NCBI GenBank assembly: GCA_964453665.1
Contig: CAYVQT010000026.1
Coordinates: 1 to 43,337, forward strand
Origin: DAOUTY01 sp964453665
Lineage (GTDB): Bacteria; Chloroflexota; Dehalococcoidia; SZUA-161
Direction: 5' to 3'
Length of the DNA: 43,337 bases
Shown: positions 1 through 8,621 of the stretch, in pieces
Numbering within the stretch: position 1 is the stretch's first letter
How the letters are laid out: each line of letters begins with the position of its first letter
Translations under genes and position numbers: made by a program
Notes under the pieces: model-generated
The model's input: the letters and a program-made list of their open reading frames with translations, nothing else
Databases searched by the model: none
Told to the model about the DNA's origin: nothing

Positions 1-2823
1 GAAGATGGCCGGTTTGGAGCGAAACCGGTGTCCGATTTCACCGAAATACGCACCTATGCGCAAACAGTCGAAGACTTTACCACATATACAGAAATAGACC
101 CCGAAAATAGAGTGACTGTCACTTCTCAAGAAATTAGTTTCTCTGATGTTAACTTCAGGGGTACAGATACATATGTCTACAGCGACAAGGGAGTTGACCA
201 TTTTGACGGAGACTTCGAACATCTCCTTACGGCTCAAGTATCCTCTATTGATACTTATGCTTTACCTATTGTGTGGATGCTTGCTAACACGGTCGACGAT
301 AAACATGGAATGCTATCGAGTAATGAAGATTTCTTGCTTTTAGAATTCTATAGAGGGGACTCAGGTTTTCAATTTAGAATTCAGGAATGTGTGAACGGTA
401 TAGAATACGAGGATGTATGGACTGGAACCTCTGTGGGAACCACTTACTACGTTAAGATCTTAAGGGATGAAAGTGTTGGTAGCTATGGCAGGCTCTACTG
501 CTATATCTATTCTGATTCGGGAAGAACCAACCTTTTGGAAACACTACAACTTGATCTACGTGAGAAAGAGGACTTCCGCTACATTTATGCACTAAATACG
601 GATAATAATGGGCAACTTTATAGAGCCTCTGGTTTTGTTAAAGATTTAGACCTACAAGAACAAGCACCCCCCGATTTACCTACTAATATATCTCCTTCAA
701 ATGGAGAAACTAACGTCAGCCTCACACCCACATTGACCTCTTCTGCTTTCTCCGATCCTGATGTTGGCGATACCCATGCTGCATCGCAGTGGCAAATAAC
801 CACAACGTCTGGAGACTACTCTAGTCCTGTATTTGATAGCGGTACAGATAATAATAACTTGACAAGCATTATCGTACCCTCGGGTAACTTGGACTACAAT
901 ACTACCTACTACTGGCACGTGAGGCACCAGGATAATCAAGGAGCTTGGTCTGACTATTCAATAGAGACATCGTTTACCACAAAAATAGGTGAAGAATTCA
1001 CTGCAGATGATAATACAGTGGCTCTGTGGCACTTTAACGAGGGCAGTGGGCCGACAGTATCGGATGCTACAGTTCATGAACATGACGGTACCATACATGG
1101 TGCTACATGGGTAAGCGAAGGCTTGGGAGGAAGCGCTCTTGATTTTGGCTCTAGTGCATATGTCGAGATTCCTGACGGCACAGGGCTGGACGGCATGGAA
1201 CAACTCACAATAGAGTCGTGGTTATATCTGAGGTCGTATCCCCCGGATGGTATCAATCCTTACATGCCCATTCTTAGCAAATGGGGAACGGGTTACAAAT
1301 CCGATGACTCATACAAACTCTTCATATTAAACACCGGCCAACTCTTGCTCGAGGTAAGCGACGGAACTGGGCCCGGCGACAGTGACATATCGTTGGTTTA
1401 TTCTACCGATATGGTGCCCTTGAATCAGTGGACGCTGGTTAAAGCGACATGGACAGAAGGAGAAGGAATTCGACTGTTCATAGACGATGTGGAGAGTACA
1501 GGCATCCCTTATACCATTCATTACCCTAATAATGTTGGTTTTAACACACAAACTTTACAAGACACCTCGCAACCTGTCTGGATCAGTAGGGACGAATGGA
1601 GCCACAATTTCGATGGCATTATTGACGAGGTAAGGATTTCAAATATATCAAGATCTCCTGCAAACAACATTCCCAACCAGCCAGCTAACATATCACCGTC
1701 GACGGGGGCAACGGGTATTACAATTACACCTACACTGGCTTGCTCAAACTTTTTAGATAGCGACCCTGGGGACACTCACGCAGCATCTAAGTGGCAAATA
1801 ACAACTACTCCGGGTGACTATTCAAGCACTGTTTTTGAAAGCTATACAGACCCCAATAACCTTACAAGCGTTTCTATTACTGCAGGCTACTTGAACTACA
1901 ATACAACTTACTACTGGCATGTTCGTCATTTAGACAACCATGGTGCCTGGTCTGACTATTCTATAGAGACATTGTTCACGACAGGGGATGCTCCCGGTGA
2001 TACGACATCTCCGGATTCTGTAATAGACCTGACTGTCAGTGAAGTGACAGTTGATACGGTGACACTAACATGGACAGCGCCTGGTGATGATGGGAATTCG
2101 GGCATTGCTTCACAGTACGACATCCGGATGTCAGAATCGATGATAACCGAGGCAAACTGGGACTCGGCAACGCAATTAACCGGTGAGCCGTCGCCAAATC
2201 ACGCCGGTAGTAGTGAGGCCGTACAGGTCACGCAGTTGACCGAGGGTACAACTTACTACTTTGCCCTGAAGACAGCCGATGAGGTTCCAAACTGGTCTGG
2301 GCTTTCAAACGTTGTAAGCGCTACGCCGACTGCTGATAATACCCCAACAGGCCCGGATGTCGTCGTAGACTTAGGAACTGTGGAGGTCACTTTCGACAAT
2401 GTGGGCACAGCAGGCGTTACATATACTGGCACAACATCAGTTAATCAGTGTGGTGCAACGCCCTCCGGTTATCAGGTGGTAGGAATATATACGGATGTCT
2501 CTACGACAGCGATCTGTGACCCTGGTGTGACTGTAGGCATACGATATAATGAGGTACCTAATATAGATGAAAACAGCTTAAGGCTCTTTCACTGTGAAGC
2601 CGGGACATGGATTGATCGTACAACCTCGGTGGATACCACAAATAATATTGTATATGGTCGGGTAGACTCGCTTTCATGGTTCTTCATCGGCGGCCAGTGG
2701 GTATGGGTGCCGGGTGGGACCAGCGCCCCGGTATTCCCGAGTATATATATCGGTATACTCGCGGCTTTCGGAGCGGCCGCGATAGCCTATTTTGCCCGCA
2801 GAAGGCTTGTTAAGCAGAAATAG
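1..2823 (+). CDS. Membrane-anchored LamG / fibronectin-type surface protein (5' end outside the window)
   Basis: The reading frame is open to the window edge, so the GTG at 28 is probably internal and the N-terminus with any signal peptide is missing. Numbering from that GTG: residues 1-210 look like a beta-rich, concanavalin-like domain; 218-318 and 552-652 are two closely similar fibronectin-like modules (both contain YNTTYYWHVRH and GAWSDYSIET); about 328-545 is a LamG/laminin-G-like jelly roll (ALWHFNEGSGP, then LDFG); 662-771 is a canonical FN3 domain; about 776-890 is a further beta domain. A hydrophobic helix at about 904-922 followed by RRRLVKQK is a C-terminal membrane anchor with a positively charged cytoplasmic tail. 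The protein should therefore sit outside the cell, held by its C-terminus. Adhesion or polysaccharide binding is inferred from the domains; no catalytic domain is visible. Confidence 0.85.
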   Translation, partial: EDGRFGAKPVSDFTEIRTYAQTVEDFTTYTEIDPENRVTVTSQEISFSDVNFRGTDTYVYSDKGVDHFDGDFEHLLTAQVSSIDTYALPIVWMLANTVDDKHGMLSSNEDFLLLEFYRGDSGFQFRIQECVNGIEYEDVWTGTSVGTTYYVKILRDESVGSYGRLYCYIYSDSGRTNLLETLQLDLREKEDFRYIYALNTDNNGQLYRASGFVKDLDLQEQAPPDLPTNISPSNGETNVSLTPTLTSSAFSDPDVGDTHAASQWQITTTSGDYSSPVFDSGTDNNNLTSIIVPSGNLDYNTTYYWHVRHQDNQGAWSDYSIETSFTTKIGEEFTADDNTVALWHFNEGSGPTVSDATVHEHDGTIHGATWVSEGLGGSALDFGSSAYVEIPDGTGLDGMEQLTIESWLYLRSYPPDGINPYMPILSKWGTGYKSDDSYKLFILNTGQLLLEVSDGTGPGDSDISLVYSTDMVPLNQWTLVKATWTEGEGIRLFIDDVESTGIPYTIHYPNNVGFNTQTLQDTSQPVWISRDEWSHNFDGIIDEVRISNISRSPANNIPNQPANISPSTGATGITITPTLACSNFLDSDPGDTHAASKWQITTTPGDYSSTVFESYTDPNNLTSVSITAGYLNYNTTYYWHVRHLDNHGAWSDYSIETLFTTGDAPGDTTSPDSVIDLTVSEVTVDTVTLTWTAPGDDGNSGIASQYDIRMSESMITEANWDSATQLTGEPSPNHAGSSEAVQVTQLTEGTTYYFALKTADEVPNWSGLSNVVSATPTADNTPTGPDVVVDLGTVEVTFDNVGTAGVTYTGTTSVNQCGATPSGYQVVGIYTDVSTTAICDPGVTVGIRYNEVPNIDENSLRLFHCEAGTWIDRTTSVDTTNNIVYGRVDSLSWFFIGGQWVWVPGGTSAPVFPSIYIGILAAFGAAAIAYFARRRLVKQK

Positions 2824-2853
2824 CGGGTTGTCAGTAGAAAGAGAAATCACCCT

Positions 2854-2878
2854 CCCCTCTCCCTTGACGGGAGAGGGG
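2854..2878 (+). repeat. Hairpin repeat, CCCCTCTCCC / GGGAGAGGGG
   Basis: A perfect 10-bp stem with a TTGAC loop lies just after the surface-protein stop codon and could end its transcript, although no T-run follows. Related hairpins with the same TCACCCT-like approach occur at 3008-3028 (8 bp) and 3208-3230 (9 bp with one G-U pair), so it is a repeat family member. Confidence 0.75.
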
Positions 2879-2936
2879 ATTGGAATGTCGCCCTAATACT
2901 TCGGTAAGCCTATCATTGAGTTTATCGAATGGTTCC

Positions 2937-2978
2937 CTTCGACAAGCTCCCTTCGACAAGCTCCCTTCGGCAAGCTCA
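2937..2978 (+). repeat. Tandem repeat, 14-bp unit x3
   Basis: Three consecutive units beginning CTTCGACAAGCTCC start at 2937, 2951 and 2965; the third has one A-to-G change (CTTCGGC). The last unit runs into AGGGTGAACGG, which resembles the arms of the dyad at 3084-3116. Confidence 0.8.
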
Positions 2979-3083
2979 GGGTGAACGGTTTTACACGGTC
3001 ACCCTGACCTCTCCCGCCGAGGGAGAGGGGGTCGGGAAATTACCCTTGCCTTTGGACAGGATTGTTATACGTTTGCCATCCGA

Positions 3084-3116
3084 CCGTTCATGGTTCGACA
3101 GGCTCACCACGAACGG
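3084..3116 (+). repeat. Dispersed 33-bp palindromic repeat, copy 1
   Basis: Arms CCGTTCATGGT and ACCACGAACGG pair over 11 bp with one mismatch around the 11-nt centre TCGACAGGCTC. An identical 33-bp copy is at 37209-37241. Partial copies of the right half follow in tandem, starting at 3118 and 3137. Confidence 0.85.
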
Positions 3117-3163
3117 GCAGGCTCACCATGAACGGGCAGGCTCACCACGAACGGTTAATGTAG

Positions 3164-3185
3164 GGGCAGAGCAATGCCTCTGCCC
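3164..3185 (+). repeat. Hairpin repeat, GGGCAGAG / CTCTGCCC
   Basis: A perfect 8-bp stem with a CAATGC loop. In form (G/C-rich arms around a central CATGC-like core) it resembles the palindrome at 37369-37386. Confidence 0.65.
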
Positions 3186-3324
3186 TCATTACGTCACCCT
3201 CGCCTTGCCTTCTCCCATCAAGGGAGAGGGAATTGTAATGTCACGCCCAGTTTTTCCACAAAAGCAGGACAGGTCTGCTTCTCTTATAAAGGAGGAATCG
3301 ATAAAAAGTTAGTAGCTGATTTGA

Positions 3325-3353
3325 TTGACCCTTGAATTTATTGGGGATATAAT
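3325..3353 (+). promoter_or_regulatory. Sigma-70 promoter of the purine operon
   Basis: TTGACC (3325-3330) and TATAAT (3348-3353) are separated by 17 bp, which is 11 of 12 consensus bases at optimal spacing. Transcription should begin near 3360, giving a leader of about 45 nt before purF. A small dyad, CACCTT-TT-AAGGTG (3380-3393), lies in the leader just before the purF ribosome binding site and could be an operator or a translational hairpin; that role is inference. Confidence 0.8.
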
Positions 3354-3405
3354 CAGGTTGGAAGTCTCGATATGACAGGCACCTTTTAAGGTGAAGGGAG
3401 CTACA

Positions 3406-4794
3406 TTGCACGAGTCTTGCGGTATCCTTGGGGTCTATGCTCAAGGTGAGGAAGTAGCTGGACTCGCTTATTTTGGTCTCTACGCTCTGCAGCACCGTGG
3501 ACAGGAGAGTTCGGGAATAGCCGCTGCCGATGGCGGCCGAATTCGACTGCATGCGGCAATGGGGCTTGTTAGCCAGGTGTTCAATGAGGCGACCCTGGGC
3601 CAATTGAAAGGCAGCATAGCCATCGGTCATAATCGGTATTCCACAAGAGGGTCGAGCCGCGTCTTCAATGCACAGCCGATACTTGTGTCCGGCCCCTCAG
3701 GCGATGTTGCGCTGGCGCATAATGGCAACATTGTCAATGCTGAGCATCTGCGCATGGAGTTAGAGGAAAGCGGTTACAAGTTCTCTACGACTTCGGACTC
3801 CGAGGTAGTCGCTCATCTTATTGTTTCATCTCCGGGGAAGGACCTGGTCCAGAAGATAAAGCATGCTATGGGCAGGCTCCTGGGTGCGTACAGCCTGACG
3901 GTTATGACCCAGGATAAACTGATCGGCGTTCGAGATCCAATGGGGGTGCGACCTCTTTGTCTGGGCTCTATTAATGGAGGCTGGGTGCTGGCATCCGAGA
4001 GCTGTGCTCTGGACCATCTCGGGGCGCAGTTCATCCGCGAGGTTGAGCCTGGAGAGGTGGTTCTTATTGATGAGTCCGGGGTAAACAGTTTTGTGGTGAG
4101 GAAGGTAAGAAAAAAGGCGCTCTGTATATTTGAATATATCTACTTCGCTCGCCCTGATAGCGTGATCGGCGGCCGTCGTCTATACCCGGCACGGCAGGCT
4201 ATGGGTATGCAGTTGGCCAGTGAACACCCGGTGGATGCCGACCTGGTTATAGGCGTTCCCGACTCGGCTACCGCAGCCGGTATCGGCTACTCTTTCGCCT
4301 CCGGCATCCCGTTTTCTGAGGGCTTGCTCAAGAACCGCTATGTCGGGCGAACTTTCATTGAGCCGGAGCAGCGGCTGAGAGATTTAGGTGTCAAGCTGAA
4401 GTTTAATCCTATGCCTGAGGTGCTCTCGGGGAAAAGGGTGATCGTTGTCGACGACAGTATTGTTCGCGGCACTACCACACCTCAAGTTATTGGCCTTCTG
4501 CGGAGGGCGGGCGCCAGTGAGATACATTTACGTATCTGTGCTCCTTCGATCCGTTATCCCTGTTTCTTTGGTGTGGACATGGCCACGAGACGGGAGCTCA
4601 TCGCAGCTCAAATGACTATACCGGAGATCGCAAAGTCAATCGGAGCCGATTCTCTGGGCTATCTCAGCGTTGACGGTTTGATAAAGGCGGTGGGTCTACC
4701 CAAAGAGGGTTTCTGCCTCGCTTGCTTCACCGGAGACTATCCGGTACCCGTTCAGCTTGAGATGGATAAGCTGGCACTTGAGACGCTTCCATAA
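3406..4794 (+). CDS. purF: Amidophosphoribosyltransferase (glutamine PRPP amidotransferase)
   Basis: PurF catalyses the first committed step of purine synthesis, converting PRPP and glutamine to 5-phosphoribosylamine in the cytoplasm. I prefer the TTG at 3406 (MHESCGILG) because AAGGGAG ends 5 nt upstream and it puts the nucleophilic Cys near the N-terminus (Cys5); GTG 3391 is an alternative that adds five residues and lies inside the leader dyad. The N-terminal Ntn glutaminase domain shows QHRGQESSGIA and HNGNIVN. The C-terminal phosphoribosyltransferase domain has the PRPP loop VIVVDDSIVRGTT at about 345-357. Cysteines in CIFEYIYF, YPCFFGVD and FCLACF match the four Fe-S ligands of the Bacillus-type enzyme, so a 4Fe-4S, oxygen-sensitive form is likely. 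Length is normal. It is first in a pur operon, 42 nt before purM. Confidence 0.96.
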   Translation: MHESCGILGVYAQGEEVAGLAYFGLYALQHRGQESSGIAAADGGRIRLHAAMGLVSQVFNEATLGQLKGSIAIGHNRYSTRGSSRVFNAQPILVSGPSGDVALAHNGNIVNAEHLRMELEESGYKFSTTSDSEVVAHLIVSSPGKDLVQKIKHAMGRLLGAYSLTVMTQDKLIGVRDPMGVRPLCLGSINGGWVLASESCALDHLGAQFIREVEPGEVVLIDESGVNSFVVRKVRKKALCIFEYIYFARPDSVIGGRRLYPARQAMGMQLASEHPVDADLVIGVPDSATAAGIGYSFASGIPFSEGLLKNRYVGRTFIEPEQRLRDLGVKLKFNPMPEVLSGKRVIVVDDSIVRGTTTPQVIGLLRRAGASEIHLRICAPSIRYPCFFGVDMATRRELIAAQMTIPEIAKSIGADSLGYLSVDGLIKAVGLPKEGFCLACFTGDYPVPVQLEMDKLALETLP

Positions 4795-4836
4795 GCTGGC
4801 CAGGCAGGTTTTTACTTCGTGGGAAGGTACGCTTAA

Positions 4837-5916
4837 GTGGGACGGGAAACCAAAAAATCTCGAGGTATTACCTATGCCGCATCCGGTGTGGATATAGATG
4901 CGGCTAGCAGGTCAGTGGAGCTTATAAAGGGTAAGGCCGCTGCTACTTTCCGTCCCGAGGTTTTAACGGAAATTGGGGCTTTTGCCGGGCTTTTTCAGCT
5001 TTCGGGCTACAAAGAGCCGGTTCTTGTCTCCAGCGTCGATGGGGTGGGGACCAAGGTTAAGATAGCTATTGCCCTCCACCGGCATGACACGATTGGCATT
5101 GACCTTGTTAACCATTGTGTGAACGATATATTCACCTGCGGCGCCGAGCCTCTCTTCTTCCTCGATTATTTAGCAATGGGGAAACTCGTGCCTGAGATGG
5201 TGGAGAGTGTGGTCAGCGGGTTAGCTCGCGCCTGTAGTAACGTTGGCTGTGCGCTTATCGGTGGTGAGACTGCTGAGATGCCCGGTCTTTATGCCGCCGG
5301 TGATTACGACCTGGCGGGGTTCATAGTGGGTGTTGTGGAGAAGGGAAAGATTCTCGACAATAGCTCGATTGAAGCAGGTGATGCAATCTTAGGGCTCCCT
5401 TCAAGCGGGATGCATACCAACGGGTATTCGCTGGTACGCAGCATTTTTGACGTGGACAGAGGAGGCTCCGCTGCGCTGGATGTGTTCTATCCTGAGCTTG
5501 GCCGTACCCTGGGAGAGGAACTGCTCGAACCTCATCGCTGCTATTTCCCAATGCTGAAGCCGGTATTATCTTGTGGAGCAGGGGTGGAGGGAGAGGAGCG
5601 GGAAGAGCCGGCAATCAAGGGTATTGCGCATATTACAGGGGGAGGGCTCATCGATAATGTGGCCCGTATCATACCGCGTGGAGCTGCGGCTCTGTTTCGC
5701 TCGGATACGTGGCCTGTTCTGCCGGTATTCAGGTTAATTCAGGAACGGGGCAATGTCGGGCGGGAAGAAATGTACCGGGTGTTCAACATGGGGATCGGGA
5801 TGGTCATCATCTGCTCGCTGAGCCGCGTTGATGAGATCGTCGCTTCGGTTCCGGAGGCTATACTAATAGGTGAGGTGGTAGAGGGCAAAGGGAAGGAACG
5901 AGTGATCATTTCTTAG
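4837..5916 (+). CDS. purM: Phosphoribosylformylglycinamidine cyclo-ligase (AIR synthetase)
   Basis: PurM closes the imidazole ring: FGAM plus ATP gives AIR, purine step five. Signature blocks are visible in order: the N-terminal YAASGVDIDAA, the ATP-binding SVDGVGTKVKIA (from residue 66), NHCVNDIFTCGAEPLFFLDY, then ALIGGETAEMPG and the C-terminal HITGGGLIDN. The GTG start at 4837 follows GGGAAGG at 4821-4827. The protein is 359 aa, slightly longer than the usual 340-350; a short Glu-rich stretch (VEGEEREEPA) accounts for part of this. It lies between purF and purH in the same direction, so co-transcription from the 3325 promoter is expected. Confidence 0.96.
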   Translation: MGRETKKSRGITYAASGVDIDAASRSVELIKGKAAATFRPEVLTEIGAFAGLFQLSGYKEPVLVSSVDGVGTKVKIAIALHRHDTIGIDLVNHCVNDIFTCGAEPLFFLDYLAMGKLVPEMVESVVSGLARACSNVGCALIGGETAEMPGLYAAGDYDLAGFIVGVVEKGKILDNSSIEAGDAILGLPSSGMHTNGYSLVRSIFDVDRGGSAALDVFYPELGRTLGEELLEPHRCYFPMLKPVLSCGAGVEGEEREEPAIKGIAHITGGGLIDNVARIIPRGAAALFRSDTWPVLPVFRLIQERGNVGREEMYRVFNMGIGMVIICSLSRVDEIVASVPEAILIGEVVEGKGKERVIIS

Positions 5917-5972
5917 AATTGCTCGGGCCTTAGAGATGTCTCCCGGGTTGATAGAATAGGATAGGAGGGTTT

Positions 5973-7517
5973 ATGCGTGCAATATTAAGTGTCTCCGATA
6001 AAACGGGCCTGGTCGATTTAGCCCGTGGACTTGAGGGGCTTGGCTGCGAATTATTCAGCACCGGCGGGACCAAGAAGGCTCTGGTCGAGGCCGGAGTATC
6101 GGTTCTTAGTGTTAGTGATTTAACCGGTTTCCCTGAAATACTGGATGGTCGGGTGAAGACGCTTCACCCTGCTGTTCACGGCGGGATACTGGCCAAGAGG
6201 AAGCTCGCCGCACATGTGGAAGAACTCGAAAAGAATAGAATGGGGTTTATCGACCTGGTAGCGGTCAATCTGTACCCTTTTCGAGAGACTGTTGCCAGGC
6301 AGGGAGTGGCTCTGGATGAGGCACTGGAGAATATCGATATCGGCGGGCCCACAATGATTCGGGCTGCGGCCAAGAACTTTCCTGATGTGCTGGTGATTGT
6401 TGACCCTGCGGACTATGAATCGCTTCTGGAATTGCTGCGGGCGGGAGAGGTAGGGCTGGAAGAGCGAAAGAAGCTGGCGCAGAAGGCTTTCCAGCATGTT
6501 GCCGCTTATGATACGGCTATCGCTCAATACCTCCGTCAGGGTGAAGACGGTTTCGGCGATGAGATTACCGTTGCACTTAAGAAAAGGTATGATTTGAGGT
6601 ACGGTGAAAACCCTCATCAAAAGGCTGCTTTTTATGTAGAGGAGATACCCGGCGGTCCGGTTAGTGGTATCAGCGCGGCGAAGCAGCTTTGGGGAAAGGA
6701 GCTTTCCTTCAATAATATCCTTGATTCCGATGCCGCCTGGAATGCGGCTAACGATTTCGAGGCCCCTACGGTATCCGTCATAAAGCATACCAATCCCTGC
6801 GGCCTGGCTTCACATCAGAACCTGGCTGAGGCCTACAAGCATGCCTTCTCGGGAGATACCGTTTCAGCTTTTGGGGGAATTGTGGCTTTTAACAGGCCGG
6901 TGGATACGGACACTGCACGGGAGGTCTCGAGAAATTTCTACGAGGTGATTATTGCTCCCGATTATGAAAAAGAGGCGCTGGAATTGCTTAAGCAGAAACG
7001 TGACGTTCGCATCCTGGTCATGGGCTCGCAGCAGGGCAGTTCGGGTGGAGAGGGTTCACCTGCAATGGACTTTCGCCGGGTTGGAGGAGGATTGCTGGTC
7101 CAGACGGCGGATAATCTGTCCGACAGCGGCTTGAGCCTGAGAACGGTGACTGAGCGTGAGCCTACTGACGAGGAGTTAAAGGACTTGATGTTTGCCTGGA
7201 AGGCGGTCAAGCATGTCAAGTCGAACGCTATCGTTTTAGTGAAGGACTCTATGATTCTGGGGATGGGGGCAGGGCAGCCGAACAGGGTGACAAGCGTGAA
7301 GATCTCCCTGGAAAAGGCCGGAGAGCGAAGCCGGGGGAGCGTAGTCGGTTCTGATGCCTTCTTTCCCTTCCCCGACGGGGTAGAACTGGCGGCAAAAGGC
7401 GGGGCTACGGCTATCATTCAGCCGGGGGGCTCCGTCAGAGATGAAGAAGTCATAGCAACCGCGAACAAGTATAAAGTTGCGATGGTCTTCACAGGCGTCC
7501 GCCATTTCAGGCATTAG
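5973..7517 (+). CDS. purH: Bifunctional AICAR formyltransferase / IMP cyclohydrolase
   Basis: PurH performs the last two purine steps, formylating AICAR with 10-formyl-THF and cyclising FAICAR to IMP. The ATG at 5973 follows GGAGGG. The N-terminal MGS-like IMP cyclohydrolase domain covers about residues 1-190 (SVSDKTGL, STGGTKKAL, GRVKTLHPAVHGGIL, NIDIGGPTMIRAAAKN). The AICAR transformylase domain follows, with LRYGENPHQKAAFY and KHTNPCG; Lys271 and His272 correspond to the catalytic Lys-His pair. A linker with QQGSSGGEGS inside the transformylase domain is slightly longer than usual. The total of 514 aa is normal. The stop codon lies 8 nt before the next gene, so the operon continues. Confidence 0.96.
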   Translation: MRAILSVSDKTGLVDLARGLEGLGCELFSTGGTKKALVEAGVSVLSVSDLTGFPEILDGRVKTLHPAVHGGILAKRKLAAHVEELEKNRMGFIDLVAVNLYPFRETVARQGVALDEALENIDIGGPTMIRAAAKNFPDVLVIVDPADYESLLELLRAGEVGLEERKKLAQKAFQHVAAYDTAIAQYLRQGEDGFGDEITVALKKRYDLRYGENPHQKAAFYVEEIPGGPVSGISAAKQLWGKELSFNNILDSDAAWNAANDFEAPTVSVIKHTNPCGLASHQNLAEAYKHAFSGDTVSAFGGIVAFNRPVDTDTAREVSRNFYEVIIAPDYEKEALELLKQKRDVRILVMGSQQGSSGGEGSPAMDFRRVGGGLLVQTADNLSDSGLSLRTVTEREPTDEELKDLMFAWKAVKHVKSNAIVLVKDSMILGMGAGQPNRVTSVKISLEKAGERSRGSVVGSDAFFPFPDGVELAAKGGATAIIQPGGSVRDEEVIATANKYKVAMVFTGVRHFRH

Positions 7518-7525
7518 GATTGGGG

Positions 7526-8617
7526 ATGTCCGGAATTCAAGCTGAGATAGGCAATCTGGAGGCTATTGTCGGCTCCCTTTCCATGTCCGAAAAGGAGCTT
7601 TTTAAACGTATCTTCGATATCGTGGTAACAAAGGGGCGGTTATATCCCCCTCAAGGTATGAGGCCTTGGATCGAGGAGCAGTTTGGCTCGGTAGACAGGG
7701 CACTGGAGCAGAATATTGTCAGAGTTACGAACCTGGTAACTTTTGAGGAAGCGCTTTTCAATCCACTGCGGGCAAGCCGGCCTGTGGAGGAGCATGCTGG
7801 GGATGAGGTTTCGGCAGCGGAGATAGATAACCGGCAGACTGACATATTCTCCGACCCGCTGGCTAATACACCGGAAGATACCTTCGGTCGTATCGAGGGG
7901 AGATACTGTATTACCGCAAGCAATATCGCGAAGTACGAGGGCTTTCACGGAGTAATAATATTCAAGGAGCCGGACCCTCTTCGGTTCACACGCGAACAGG
8001 TGATCGACTATATCGATACGGGATGGAGGTGGGCACGGAAGGCGCATTTTATCGATCCCGAAGCCAGGTACTATTTCTTCATGTGGAACTGTGGCGGGCG
8101 AGCGGGCGCTTCCTTACCGCACGGGCATGCACAGGTCACGCTGGGGAAGCGGAGGCCTTATGCCAGGGTAGAACAGCTTCGTTGTGCCGCTCTTTCCTAT
8201 AGGAATCAATACGGTGTGGATTATTTTGATGATCTGTACCGGGCTCACCACGCTGTAGGCTGCGGTATCGAGACGGGTGGGATAAGGGTTCTGGCTTATC
8301 TGACACCCGTTAAGGAGAAGGAAGTCGTTTTGATGGCGCATGAGCTCGGCGAATCATTTAGTGAGACTCTTTATGAAGTATTGGCTTGTTTTCGCGACCG
8401 GATGGGGGTAACATTTTTCAACGTTGCCCTTTTCATGCCTCCCCTTACTCGGGCAGAGGAGGATTGGAGTGACTTTCCGACAATTGCCCGTGTCGTCGAT
8501 CGGGGAAGTGCCGAAAGCAAGGCATCGGACATCGGCGCCATGGAGCTTTATGCCTCGAGCGTCATCTCCGGTGACCCGTTTGAAGTTGCACGAGTGGTGA
8601 AGGAGGCATTGGGATAA
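7526..8617 (+). CDS. GalT-like nucleotidyltransferase, HIT superfamily
   Basis: This 363-aa protein carries LPHGHAQVTLG, matching the His-x-His-x-Gln signature of galactose-1-phosphate uridylyltransferases and not the His-x-His-x-His of HIT hydrolases, so nucleotidyl transfer through a histidine is the best guess. Flanking blocks (RYCITASNIAKYEGFHGVII upstream; a C-terminal half ending FFNVALFMPP) fit the duplicated GalT fold, but overall similarity is low and the sugar or nucleotide substrate cannot be named. I chose ATG 7526; a TTG at 7520 is also in frame. It lies 8 nt after purH and 4 nt before a glycosyltransferase, which suggests supply of an activated sugar. Its position in a purine operon is unusual. 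Confidence 0.7.
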   Translation: MSGIQAEIGNLEAIVGSLSMSEKELFKRIFDIVVTKGRLYPPQGMRPWIEEQFGSVDRALEQNIVRVTNLVTFEEALFNPLRASRPVEEHAGDEVSAAEIDNRQTDIFSDPLANTPEDTFGRIEGRYCITASNIAKYEGFHGVIIFKEPDPLRFTREQVIDYIDTGWRWARKAHFIDPEARYYFFMWNCGGRAGASLPHGHAQVTLGKRRPYARVEQLRCAALSYRNQYGVDYFDDLYRAHHAVGCGIETGGIRVLAYLTPVKEKEVVLMAHELGESFSETLYEVLACFRDRMGVTFFNVALFMPPLTRAEEDWSDFPTIARVVDRGSAESKASDIGAMELYASSVISGDPFEVARVVKEALG

Positions 8618-8621
8618 TCTG

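Larger units (their letters stand above)
2824..3240. repeat. Intergenic island of palindromic and tandem repeats
   Basis: This stretch between the surface protein and the pur promoter is made of short repeats rather than a gene. It holds three variants of a hairpin with CCTCTCCC-type arms (2854-2878, 3008-3028, 3208-3230), three 14-bp tandem units starting CTTCGAC (2937-2978), three 19-bp tandem units starting CAGGCTCACC (3099-3155), a dyad at 3084-3116 and a GGGCAGAG/CTCTGCCC hairpin at 3164-3185. The open frame crossing it (2929-3312) only translates repeat DNA. Such clusters resemble REP/MITE-like debris; no transposase is nearby. Confidence 0.85.

Noticed and set aside
2854..3230. CRISPR-like array from the recurring hairpins
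   Set aside because: Repeats are of several kinds, spaced irregularly, with no equal-length unique spacers and no cas genes.
2929..3312. 127-codon open frame on the + strand in the repeat island
   Set aside because: It translates tandem and palindromic repeat DNA, has no ribosome binding site and shows no protein-like pattern.
6120..6788. 222-codon minus-strand frame inside purH
   Set aside because: It lies fully inside a strongly conserved gene on the other strand and has no start signals or family features.
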